NCBI RefSeq assembly: GCF_000017565.1
Contig: NC_009719.1
Location: 1,116,001-1,180,000, forward strand
From: Parvibaculum lavamentivorans DS-1
GTDB taxonomy: Bacteria > Pseudomonadota > Alphaproteobacteria > Parvibaculales > Parvibaculaceae
Direction: 5' to 3'
Length of the DNA: 64,000 bases
The position numbers were made by a program, and so were the translations under genes. Below are positions 9,620-17,786 of this stretch, piece after piece (the first letter of the stretch is position 1; the number at the start of each line of letters is the position of its first letter). The notes under the pieces were generated by a model. It was not told the origin of the DNA. It was given only the letters and a program-made list of their open reading frames with translations, and did no database searches.

Positions 9620-10810
9620 ATGAGCGATCGCAGTCTGCGGGGCAAGGTGGTAGTCGCCGGTGTGGGCGAGACGGCCTATTACCGTCACGGCCAGTCGCCG
9701 GAACCAGAGTTCGTCATGTGCCTGAAGGCGATCCTCGCTGCCTGCGCCGACGCTGGAATCGACCCACGCGATATCGACGGCTTTGCTTCCTTCAGTGACG
9801 ATCGAAACGACCCGATGGCCCTTGCGACAGCGCTGGGAATCCATGAGTTGCGCTTCTCAAATATGCAATGGGGCGGCGGTGGCGCCGGCGTAGCTGGCGC
9901 GCTGGCAAATGCGTCAGCGGCAATTGTCGGAGGACTTGCCGATTGCGTGATCGTTCACCGGGCCCTCGCCCAAGGGCAATTCGGCCGCTTTGGCCAGGCT
10001 CCACAGATAGCGGCCGTTCCCGCTGAATATGCGCTTGCCCTCCCTTATGGTCAGATGGCACCGGCGCAGTTTTTTGCTCCAAAAGTCATGCGTTTCATGC
10101 ATGAACACAATGTAGAACAGGAAGCACTTCGGGCCATTGCCATGGCTTCCTACCATCATGCTCAAGCCAATCCACGCGCCGTGATGTACGGACGCCCGCT
10201 GACGGAAGAGAAGTACGACGCATCCCGCTGGATCGCCGAGCCGTTCCACCTTTATGACTGCTGCATGGAGAATGACGGCGCTGCTGCCATCATCCTCGTC
10301 TCAGCCGAACGGGCCCGCGACCTCAAACAGACTCCGGCCTTTGTACTCGGCGCGGCCATTGGCTCGTCTTACCGCGTGCCGAGTTCGCCAACTTCCACCT
10401 TTGCGGCGCCCGATTGCGCCAGCTCGCATTTCAAGCAGGCGGCCAGGCGACTTTATGCGATGGCACGCGTGGGGCCGCAGGATGTCGACGTCGTTCAGTG
10501 TTATGAGAATTTTACAGGCGGCGTATTGATGTCTCTTGTGGAGCACGGCTTCTTCGAAGCGGAACAGGCTACGGACTTCCTGAAGCTTGAAAACCTGACC
10601 GCGCCTGCGGGCAAACTGCCCCTGAATACCAGTGGGGGCAACTTGGCGGAATGCTACATGCACGGTCTCGGGTTGCAGATCGAGGCGGTCCGACAGATCA
10701 GGGGCCAGTCAACGAGCCAGGTTCCCGACGTCAATGTTTCACTCGCTGTCGGCGGTCCGATGTCTCCGCCGGTCAGCACCATCCTCTACGGTTCGGAGGC
10801 CACGCTCTGA
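9620..10810 (+). CDS. SCPx/Ltp2-like thiolase-fold protein, probable acyl-CoA aldolase
   Basis: These 396 residues have the thiolase fold of the nonspecific lipid-transfer protein branch, seen in KVVVAGVGETAY, the DCCMENDGAAA segment and NTSGGNLAECYMHG. Where a true thiolase carries its nucleophilic Cys (about residues 84-90) this protein has only glycines, so it should not form an acyl-enzyme. It does carry Tyr295 in QCYENF and Tyr346 in ECYMHG, which fall where, as far as I recall, steroid-degrading Ltp2 aldolases have their two catalytic tyrosines. A retro-aldol cleavage of a beta-hydroxyacyl-CoA is therefore more likely than thiolysis. The DUF35 partner gene overlaps it by one base, which matches the known Ltp2-ChsH2 type of complex. 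Start at ATG 9620 follows GGGGAGAA. Confidence 0.82.
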   Translation: MSDRSLRGKVVVAGVGETAYYRHGQSPEPEFVMCLKAILAACADAGIDPRDIDGFASFSDDRNDPMALATALGIHELRFSNMQWGGGGAGVAGALANASAAIVGGLADCVIVHRALAQGQFGRFGQAPQIAAVPAEYALALPYGQMAPAQFFAPKVMRFMHEHNVEQEALRAIAMASYHHAQANPRAVMYGRPLTEEKYDASRWIAEPFHLYDCCMENDGAAAIILVSAERARDLKQTPAFVLGAAIGSSYRVPSSPTSTFAAPDCASSHFKQAARRLYAMARVGPQDVDVVQCYENFTGGVLMSLVEHGFFEAEQATDFLKLENLTAPAGKLPLNTSGGNLAECYMHGLGLQIEAVRQIRGQSTSQVPDVNVSLAVGGPMSPPVSTILYGSEATL

Positions 10811-11337
10811 TGTCGAACTATTCTGTCCCCGAAGGCCCGCCGGCGGCGTCAACCGAGCAGGCCCAAGACCTCGCTCCGAATACGAACTATTATCTTCCCG
10901 CGGGGTTACCGATTCCAATGGTCGAGCCGGCGGCTCTGTACGCGCCATACTGGCAGGGCACGCGAGACGAAACACTGAAGGTACAATGCAATCCAGCGAC
11001 CGGTGTGTACCAATGGCCACCTCAGTGGATTACTCACGACACCCAATCCTTTGAGCTGGAATGGGTCGAGGTGGAGCCCAAGGGAGTAATCTACAGCTGG
11101 ACCCGCGTCTGGCACCCAATACATCCAGCATTAAAGGACGCAGGTCCCTACATCATCGTCATCGTCGAACTGCCCCATGCTGGCGGGATCCGCATGCTAG
11201 GCAACCTGCTTGGGGACCCTCATCAAACGGTAGAAATTGGCGTCGAGGTCGAAGCCGTTTTTGAACACCACAATGACGTCGCGGCGCCATTCACTTTGGT
11301 GCAGTGGCGCGTAGTGAGTCTAGACGAACTGTCGTAG
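10810..11337 (+). CDS. DUF35 OB-fold protein, partner of the thiolase-fold aldolase
   Basis: The 175-residue protein has the DUF35 plan: an N-terminal helix-hairpin region with PYWQGTRDETLKVQC and YQWPP, then an OB-fold beginning near YSWTRVWHP. Normal family members carry a rubredoxin-like zinc finger with four Cys; here only one Cys remains (QCNPATG), so the zinc site is probably lost. DUF35 proteins usually bind a thiolase-fold partner and are needed for its activity or stability. The start codon overlaps the stop of the upstream aldolase gene (TGATG), strong support for a stoichiometric complex. It ends the operon that starts at 6701. Confidence 0.85.
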   Translation: MSNYSVPEGPPAASTEQAQDLAPNTNYYLPAGLPIPMVEPAALYAPYWQGTRDETLKVQCNPATGVYQWPPQWITHDTQSFELEWVEVEPKGVIYSWTRVWHPIHPALKDAGPYIIVIVELPHAGGIRMLGNLLGDPHQTVEIGVEVEAVFEHHNDVAAPFTLVQWRVVSLDELS

Positions 11338-11386
11338 TTGCAGCAGCAAAGACTGGCTGGCATAGGAAGCAAGACAGCTTCCGACG

Positions 11387-11425
11387 GATCGCTACGATGC
11401 CGCAGCAGACCCGTCGGTAGCGATC
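11387..11425. repeat. Perfect 9-bp inverted repeat between convergent genes
   Basis: GATCGCTAC and GTAGCGATC flank a 21-base loop in the gap between the DUF35 gene and the convergent enoyl-CoA hydratase gene. No T-run follows on either strand, so it is not a standard terminator, but it could still halt or stabilise transcripts from both sides. Confidence 0.35.
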
Positions 11426-11441
11426 ATCGACAGCACGCCAC

Positions 11442-12284
11442 CTACTTGGTAGGCGTTGCAGCCGTTCTGCCATCGCCAAACGTCGAGTCCCTGTTCGTCA
11501 GCGCAGTATTCAGGCCCTGACCTTGGACTTGCGCGATGAAAGCCTTTGTCGTCTCCGTCGCCATCGCCAATGCTTGCATCTCCGTCCCGGCCCGTATCCC
11601 TTGGCGCATTCCCATGGCTTCCATCTGCCGATGGACTGAGCGCTTGTTGATCTGCTGAAGGTCGGAGGGGATTTTTGCGACGCGGGCGGCCATATCCAGC
11701 ACGCCGGCTTCCAACATGTCAGCCGGAAAGGACCTATTGGCGAAGCCATAGGCGGCGGCTTCCGATCCTGACATTGCATCGCCCGTAAGCATGAGCTCCA
11801 TAGCCCTGCGCATACCCATCACCCACGGATAAAACTGGTTGTCCGGGGGACTGATCGATCGTACCGCCGGATAACCGATCTTTGCGTCCTCGGCCACATA
11901 GACTAGATCGCAAGAGGCAGCGAGTTCGGAGCCACCCGCCAGGCAGTGCCCATGGACCTGGGCGATGACCGGCTTTGCCAGGTCCCAAATCCGAAAACCA
12001 CCTTCAACGACATGCCGCGGCCAGTTGCCGAGGCCCCCTGCCGTGTAGAAGGGCTGGTCTTGCCGGGTATCCGAAGCGAGATCGTAGCCTGCAGAGAAGC
12101 AAGGTCCGGCTCCACGAAGGATCACGACGGAAATGCCGTCGTCCCGATCGGTGGCCTCAAGCGCAGCAAACAATTCGCTTCGCAAAGCGTTGCTCAAGGC
12201 ATTGCGCTTTTGCGGGCGATTGAGAGTGATGCGCCGGACTTTTTCGATGGGTTCATCGACAAGGATATTCTGATATTCGGTCAT
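11442..12284 (-). CDS. Enoyl-CoA hydratase/isomerase (crotonase family)
   Basis: The 280-residue crotonase has the start ITLNRPQKRNALSNAL, the first oxyanion segment GAGPCFSAGYDLAS and the second HGHCLAGGSELAASCD. The usual catalytic Glu after the second segment is not clearly matched, because the region reads YPAVRSISPPD. Hydration of a double bond is thus likely but isomerase or hydrolase action is possible. GGAGAG lies eight bases before the ATG. It is transcribed with the acyl-CoA synthetase just upstream on the same strand, separated by 142 bases. The last 25 residues are polar and low in structure. Confidence 0.85.
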   Translation of the reverse strand: MTEYQNILVDEPIEKVRRITLNRPQKRNALSNALRSELFAALEATDRDDGISVVILRGAGPCFSAGYDLASDTRQDQPFYTAGGLGNWPRHVVEGGFRIWDLAKPVIAQVHGHCLAGGSELAASCDLVYVAEDAKIGYPAVRSISPPDNQFYPWVMGMRRAMELMLTGDAMSGSEAAAYGFANRSFPADMLEAGVLDMAARVAKIPSDLQQINKRSVHRQMEAMGMRQGIRAGTEMQALAMATETTKAFIAQVQGQGLNTALTNRDSTFGDGRTAATPTK

Positions 12285-12426
12285 GCTTTGACTCTCCGTT
12301 GACCGTTTGTGTGAAAGGAATGGAATTTTGCAGCGATGCGTGGGTGCGTGGGCGGATCAGGCACACGGACGCATCGAAACGCCGTCTGATTTCAAACCCT
12401 GTAGATAGCTGGGGATTTCGATGGGA

Positions 12427-13926
12427 CTACGAGGCATCTGTCACCCGATCTTCCCTCAGTTGTGATCGGCGTGCCTTGCCCGCATCGTCACGCAAGTTCT
12501 CGCTGGTGAACTCGAAGGTGCGAGGGATCTTGTATCGCGCCAGCCTCCCGGACAGAAACGCCCGCAGAGTATCGTCATCAATGATTTCGGAAGCACCTTC
12601 CGCCAACTGCACGATGGCATGTGCGCGCTGTCCCAGGTCGGCATCGGGTAGGCCTATAACGATAGAGGACTGCACATCGGGGTGCTGGTCTACAGCAGCT
12701 TCCACCTCGGCTGGAAAGATGTTGGCGCCGCCGGAGACGATCATGTCGGTCCGACGGTCGGCAATATAGAGGTAGCCTTCCTCGTCCACATGACCAAGGT
12801 CGCCGTAGGTCTGCCAACCATCCACCGCTTTGACCTGCGCTCCGATATACTCATATGTCGAATTCGGACCGTTCGGCGGCAGGAAGTATATCTCGCCGAC
12901 CTCGCCCGGGGCGCACACGTTGCCCTTTTCGTCCAATATGCGCATGTGATAGCCAGGGGGGGTCTTGCCAACCGAACCCTTGTGCGAGAGCCACTCTCGC
13001 CCGGTGATCATGGTGAAGCCCATCAATTCGGTACCGCCATAGACTTCGAAGATCCGATCTGGTCCAAGCCAATCGATCCATGCCTGCTTCAGCCACACCG
13101 GACAGACCGAGGCCATATGCCATACGCTTCGAACGCTCGACAGATCGAAGGCTTCGCGTTGCTCGGTAGGCAGACGCCAGATCCGGCTCATCATTGTCGG
13201 AACGAGGCTCATCCAGTTGACCTTGTAGCGTTCGATCAGTTCGAGCGCGCGCAAAGGATCGAACCGTCCCATTTCGACGACATGCCCACCGGAGAAAAGG
13301 CATTGGGTAGACGTCAGAAACGGCGTGTTGTGGTAGAGGGGGCCCGGGTTGAGCATCGTGTCGCCGAGCTTCTGATCCATAGGAGCCTTGTTCGGATCAA
13401 AGACGCTCTTTTGCCTGTCCACGATCAGTTTTGGTCGCCCGGTAGATCCGCCGCTTGTTCCAATTTTCCAGATAGGTGAGATTTTCGTCGGAAGCGGATC
13501 GGCGGACAGGTCGGTGCTTGGAGTCATGCCCACAGCGATAAAATTCCACCCTTCGACCCGCGCACTTTCTTCGCTGATCACAAGGCGCGGCTTGGCGAGT
13601 TCGATGATCGCCTGCAACTCGGTGGCCGGCAATTTCGAAGAAACAAGATTTGGTACGGCGCCCAACTTCCAGACCGCAAACACAGTCTCGTAAAACTCAA
13701 GACTGTTCGGCACGGACATGGTCACGATATCGCCTGCCCCCACGCCTCGTTCTGCGAGCTGGCGCGCCTTGCGATTGGAGCGCGCGTCAAGCTCCGCATA
13801 ACTCGTGGTCACGCCATTGAATGTTACCGCCGGTCGCGCCGAGTGCCTGGCCGCATGATAAGCCAGCAGTTCGCCGATGGGCATCGGCGATGCTTGAGCA
13901 CTGGATTTCAGAAAGTCATTCGCCAA
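12427..13926 (-). CDS. Acyl-CoA synthetase (AMP-forming), copy 2
   Basis: This 499-residue ANL synthetase has TSGGSTGRPK, the YGGTEL core, GDLGHVDEEGYLYIADRRTD and the C-terminal Lys in DDAGKARRS. It is much more similar to copy 3 at 17787 (long identical runs such as AWIDWLGPDRIFE) than to copy 1. The start is TTG: AGAGGAG sits seven bases upstream and no better codon lies nearby. The neighbouring hydratase gene is downstream on the same strand, and the acyl-CoA dehydrogenase pair is divergent. All three synthetases share the gene plan, so duplication followed by divergence to different acids of one pathway is likely. Confidence 0.9.
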   Translation of the reverse strand: MANDFLKSSAQASPMPIGELLAYHAARHSARPAVTFNGVTTSYAELDARSNRKARQLAERGVGAGDIVTMSVPNSLEFYETVFAVWKLGAVPNLVSSKLPATELQAIIELAKPRLVISEESARVEGWNFIAVGMTPSTDLSADPLPTKISPIWKIGTSGGSTGRPKLIVDRQKSVFDPNKAPMDQKLGDTMLNPGPLYHNTPFLTSTQCLFSGGHVVEMGRFDPLRALELIERYKVNWMSLVPTMMSRIWRLPTEQREAFDLSSVRSVWHMASVCPVWLKQAWIDWLGPDRIFEVYGGTELMGFTMITGREWLSHKGSVGKTPPGYHMRILDEKGNVCAPGEVGEIYFLPPNGPNSTYEYIGAQVKAVDGWQTYGDLGHVDEEGYLYIADRRTDMIVSGGANIFPAEVEAAVDQHPDVQSSIVIGLPDADLGQRAHAIVQLAEGASEIIDDDTLRAFLSGRLARYKIPRTFEFTSENLRDDAGKARRSQLREDRVTDAS

Positions 13927-14336
13927 CTCAACGCTCCTCTATCAAGAATAGTACGAGCATGGCCGGAGGCTTACGCGGTCCGTCCCCTGCTTCTTCTTTG
14001 GCGACGACCTTACAGAGGACTGCGCGAGGTGAGGCGGGAGATAATCGCGCCATCCATTCCCGACATTCATGGCGAAGCGTCACCCGCTTTCAGGGCAATT
14101 TGGCATTGGCATTGGGACGGTTTCAGCGAGTTGGGTGCTGAGGTGGAGATTCAGCTTCGTGTGCCATTCATGGGGGGAATACAGGCGCAAGAGAATGCAT
14201 TCGACCCGCCAGTCCGAACGGGCATTCTGGTTGAAGACCCAGAAGTGCTGTCGTTTCAATGGATATTCCGCCCACCCGTCGGTCCGGGAACATCCGCCTG
14301 ATTTCGATCGTATGACGGCATCAGGAGAAATCGAGC
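13927..14336. other. Divergent intergenic region, possible short ORF
   Basis: These 410 bases lie between the divergent synthetase and dehydrogenase genes and must hold both promoters. A frame from GTG 14029 to 14301 could encode 90 residues (with EVEIQLRVPFMGG and VLSFQWIF), but it resembles no family I know and has only a weak GAGG upstream. I treat it as unproven. No clear sigma70 promoter was found. Confidence 0.3.
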
Positions 14337-15452
14337 ATGAACTTCGATTATTCCGACGACCAAAAGTACCTGAAGCAGGAAGCACGCAAGTTCCTCCAGG
14401 TACGTTGTCCGATCGCTACCACCCGCCGCATCCTCGACGACGACCGCACGTCTTTCGATCGCGAGTTGTGGCATAGGGTGGCGGAGATGGGGTGGACCGG
14501 TGCGGCGATACCCGAAAGGTGGGGCGGTGTAGGCCTTGGCCGTATCGAGCTTTGTGCAATTGCAGAAGAGCTTGGCCGCGTCATTGCGCCGATCCCTTTT
14601 GCGTCGACAGTATATATCTTCGCCGAAGCGATCCTCACCTTCGGCAATGACGCCCAGCGGGAAGCCTTGCTGCCGAGTGTAGCGAGCGGGGATGTCATCG
14701 GTTGCCTCGCTACCAACGAGCGCGAAGGGCCGATCATGCCTGAAGCGATGGATACTCGCGTCGTTACCGGAAAGATCAGCGGCACCAAGGTCCCCGTTAC
14801 GGACGGAGATATCGCGACCTACGCTATCGTGGCGGCTCAGGACGAGGCAGGTCCCGGCCTCTTCATTGTGCACCTGGATGGCGAAGGGATCACGCGGGAA
14901 ACGATCCGAACGCTCGACCCCACCCGCAGCGCGGCGCGCATGCAGTTCAAGGACACGCCGTGCGAACGGCTTGGTGCGGCAGGAGAGGGGGCCACGCTGC
15001 TCGCGGCTATTCTCGATCGAGCGGCAGCGCTGTTTGCTTTCGAGCAGCTCGGAGGCGCGGACCGTTGCCTCGAAGCTGCCAGGAGCTATGCGATGGAGCG
15101 GTACGCTTTCGGGCGGGCGATTGGCAGCTATCAGGCGATCAAACACAAGCTCGCAGATATGTACATCAAGAACGAGATAGCCCGGTCGAGCGCTTACTAC
15201 GGTGCTTGGGCGCTCAACACCGATGCTGCGGAATTGCCGGAGGCGGCTTCGGCAGCGCGGATTGCTTGCACTCAGGCATATGATTTCGCAGCCAAGGAAC
15301 ACCTGCATACCCACGGCGGCATAGGTTTCACTTGGGAGATGGATTGTCATCTCCATCTTCGGCGGTCTCGCCAGCTCGGGCTCGCGCTTGGTGGCCTGCC
15401 TTTCTGGCGCGAGCGGTTGATGCGCTCGCTCGAGCGCCATAACGCTGCATGA
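14337..15452 (+). CDS. Acyl-CoA dehydrogenase, small-subunit type
   Basis: The 371-residue FAD enzyme belongs to the acyl-CoA dehydrogenase superfamily: an all-helical N-domain, the motif WGGVGLGRIELCAIAEELGR, and a C-domain ending in THGGIGFTWEMD. The middle beta-domain is poorly conserved and lacks the usual SEPxAGSD flavin/substrate segment (here TNEREG), unlike its neighbour. In actinobacterial and proteobacterial steroid and alicyclic acid pathways, adjacent genes of this shape form alpha2beta2 heterotetramers (FadE26-FadE27 type). The next gene starts 14 bases downstream, so a heteromeric enzyme with 15467-16702 is a sound inference. AGGAG lies nine bases before the ATG. Confidence 0.85.
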   Translation: MNFDYSDDQKYLKQEARKFLQVRCPIATTRRILDDDRTSFDRELWHRVAEMGWTGAAIPERWGGVGLGRIELCAIAEELGRVIAPIPFASTVYIFAEAILTFGNDAQREALLPSVASGDVIGCLATNEREGPIMPEAMDTRVVTGKISGTKVPVTDGDIATYAIVAAQDEAGPGLFIVHLDGEGITRETIRTLDPTRSAARMQFKDTPCERLGAAGEGATLLAAILDRAAALFAFEQLGGADRCLEAARSYAMERYAFGRAIGSYQAIKHKLADMYIKNEIARSSAYYGAWALNTDAAELPEAASAARIACTQAYDFAAKEHLHTHGGIGFTWEMDCHLHLRRSRQLGLALGGLPFWRERLMRSLERHNAA

Positions 15453-15466
15453 TCCGGAGATAAACT

Positions 15467-16702
15467 ATGGACTTCAACGACAGCCCGAAGGAAGCGGAAT
15501 TTCGCTCGGATGTGCGCCGATGGTTGGCGGCCAATGCGCCGTTGTCTCGGACCAGGACTTCACACGGCCATGAGGACAGCAAGTTCATAGTGGAGGAAAA
15601 AGCATGGCAGGCAAAGAAGGCCGATGCCGGCTATGCCTGCCTCACTTGGCCGAGAGAATGGGGTGGCGCCGGCAGAACTCCGGCCGAGAGCATCATTTTC
15701 CACGAGGAAGAGAGTAAGCTGGACGTTGCGACCGCTATCTTCCGGCTTGGCCTCGATATGTGCGTGCCTACGATCATGATCGCCGGAAACGAAGCAGATA
15801 AGATACGATTTGCCAAACCGGCGATGCGGGGCGAGGAGATATGGTGCCAGCTCTTTTCCGAACCGTCGGCAGGCTCCGATCTTGCCGCCAGCCGCACGCG
15901 CGCGGTGCAGACGGACGAGGGATCCGAAGACTGGATCATCAATGGTCAGAAGGTCTGGACGTCTGGTGCGCATATCGCCGATTTCGGGCTGTTGATTGCA
16001 CGCACCGATCCTGAAGTGCCAAAGCATAAGGGTCTCACAATGTTTTGGGTCGACATGAAAGCCCCGGGCATCGAGGTCAGGCCCATCCGTCAGGCGGACG
16101 GCGGAAGCGGCTTCAACGAGGTTTATTTCTCCGACGTGCGTTTGAAAGACAGCCAGCGGATCGGAGAGGTCGGCAAAGGCTGGAATGTTGCACTCATCAC
16201 GTTGATGCATGAGCGGTTGTCGGTCGGCACCGGTTCGGGACCAAGTTGGCAGGCGTTGATGGAGCTTATCGGGAGCCTGCCTGGCGTTGAAGGAAAAGGC
16301 TCGGCGCTCAAGGACGGCGGGTTCCGTGAGAAATTCACTGACTGGTACGTCGCCGCCCAAGGGTTGCAGCTCACGCGACGGCGAACTCAGACTGCGTTGA
16401 GCCGCGGGGAGACACCGGGACCTGAGGCTTCGATCGGGAAGATCATCGCTGCTCGCCAGATGCAGGAACTTGCGACGGAAGCACTCGACCGGCTCGATCA
16501 GTACGGAATTGTCGCGAACATGGATGCAGCATCGCTGATCGGGGGGTTCCAGCGCAATTTCTTCTGGGGCTCGGCGATGCGGATAGCGGGTGGAACCGAC
16601 GAAATATTGAAGAACATTCTCGCCGAGCGTGTTCTGGGACTACCGCTCGATATCCGTGTGGACCGTGACGTCGAGTTCAGGAACATACCAGGTAGTATAT
16701 AA
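15467..16702 (+). CDS. Acyl-CoA dehydrogenase, large-subunit type
   Basis: This 411-residue acyl-CoA dehydrogenase carries the full flavin and substrate segments: CQLFSEPSAGSDLAASRT, then KVWTSGAHIADFGLL, VGKGWNVALITLMHER and the C-terminal GGTDEILKNILAERVLGLP. It should introduce the alpha-beta double bond into an acyl-CoA, passing electrons to ETF. CGGAG lies nine bases upstream of the ATG. Together with the gene before it, it makes a likely heteromeric dehydrogenase for a bulky or branched substrate. The gene ends 70 bases before the convergent LysR gene. Confidence 0.9.
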   Translation: MDFNDSPKEAEFRSDVRRWLAANAPLSRTRTSHGHEDSKFIVEEKAWQAKKADAGYACLTWPREWGGAGRTPAESIIFHEEESKLDVATAIFRLGLDMCVPTIMIAGNEADKIRFAKPAMRGEEIWCQLFSEPSAGSDLAASRTRAVQTDEGSEDWIINGQKVWTSGAHIADFGLLIARTDPEVPKHKGLTMFWVDMKAPGIEVRPIRQADGGSGFNEVYFSDVRLKDSQRIGEVGKGWNVALITLMHERLSVGTGSGPSWQALMELIGSLPGVEGKGSALKDGGFREKFTDWYVAAQGLQLTRRRTQTALSRGETPGPEASIGKIIAARQMQELATEALDRLDQYGIVANMDAASLIGGFQRNFFWGSAMRIAGGTDEILKNILAERVLGLPLDIRVDRDVEFRNIPGSI

Positions 16703-16772
16703 GCAGGAATAGTGTATGGGGATCTGGGACACATTCAGCGTCGGTGGATTGTCTCAATCCGAGTTCGAGCAG

Positions 16773-17690
16773 CTAGGTGCGGGGGATTGTTTCTGATGAG
16801 GGCAGGCGTTCGCGGCAGGCCTTGATAAAAGCGCGAACCGCTGGGCGCGGATTCCAGCGGAGCCGCGTTGCGCAACAGAGCGGTGACGGTGTCAGCAGGT
16901 CAAGATCGGGCACGCGCTCGAAATGTCTTTTGAAAACACTGGTACGCGTATAGTGGATCGCGGCAATGCTGATGGCATCGGAATTACGCACCAGTTTCGT
17001 GACGATCGGGAAATAATCGACAATGTGTGGTCGGTCAGGAAAATCGACGCCCGAATCTTCGTAAATTTGGCGCCAGACAAAGTTGTAAGGTGACCAGCCT
17101 GAGGGTACGACCAGATCGTATTTGGCGATCTCTGCTTTCGTCACCTCATCGCAGTCGAGAATAGGATGTCCCTTCCGCGCAAAGAAAATGGTTTGCAGAG
17201 GCGCCATCGGCTCTCGCCGAAAGTCGGGATGCTCCTGAAAGGCTGCTTCATATCCGAGAGCCACATCGATCGCGCCGACGCGCAGCTGTTGCACGATTCC
17301 GTCGTAAGTGCCCCCGCTAATATGCAGTCGGATGTTTGGATGTCGTGATATCAACGTCGACAACGGTTCCACAAGCAACCATTCGAGCGAAGAAGGACAG
17401 ACGCCGATTCTGAGCACACCAGCATAGGGATCCGATCCTGTCGATGCGCCTTGCAGCAGGTCTTGCGCTTCGTCCAGCAGACGTGATGCTCGTTCAACGA
17501 AAGAGCGCCCTTCTTCGGTCAAGAGGACGCCACGCGCGGTTCGATTGAAGATCGAATAGCCGAGCTCCCGCTCCAGGTCCGCCACACTCTTGGTAATCGC
17601 TGATTGAGTCACACCTACGCGATCCGCAGCGGCGGTGAAGGACCCGTACCGTGCAGTGGAAACAACATAAACGAGACGTCGATCAATCAT
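16773..17690 (-). CDS. LysR-type transcriptional regulator
   Basis: The 305-residue protein has a winged helix-turn-helix at the N-terminus (YGSFTAAADRVGVTQSAITKSVADLERELG) and a periplasmic-binding-like effector domain from about residue 90 to the end, the normal LTTR size. ATG 17690 was preferred over one ten codons earlier because AAGGA sits six bases before it. LysR proteins usually activate neighbouring catabolic operons when a pathway intermediate binds. It is the only dedicated regulator in the first 24 kb and lies between the dehydrogenase pair and a synthetase gene, so control of this cluster is likely. Its binding sites were not identified. Confidence 0.9.
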   Translation of the reverse strand: MIDRRLVYVVSTARYGSFTAAADRVGVTQSAITKSVADLERELGYSIFNRTARGVLLTEEGRSFVERASRLLDEAQDLLQGASTGSDPYAGVLRIGVCPSSLEWLLVEPLSTLISRHPNIRLHISGGTYDGIVQQLRVGAIDVALGYEAAFQEHPDFRREPMAPLQTIFFARKGHPILDCDEVTKAEIAKYDLVVPSGWSPYNFVWRQIYEDSGVDFPDRPHIVDYFPIVTKLVRNSDAISIAAIHYTRTSVFKRHFERVPDLDLLTPSPLCCATRLRWNPRPAVRAFIKACRERLPSSETIPRT

Positions 17691-17786
17691 GCAGTCCTTC
17701 GCATTCGGAAAGACTGCCACACATTAACGTGGAATCTTTGCACCTTTTTTCGCGCTTCCGCTTCGTCAGCGTGCCTCCGCGCACGG

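Noticed and set aside
14029-14301. A possible 90-residue gene between divergent catabolic genes
   Set aside because: No family, weak ribosome-binding site and GTG start; recorded only as part of the intergenic region.
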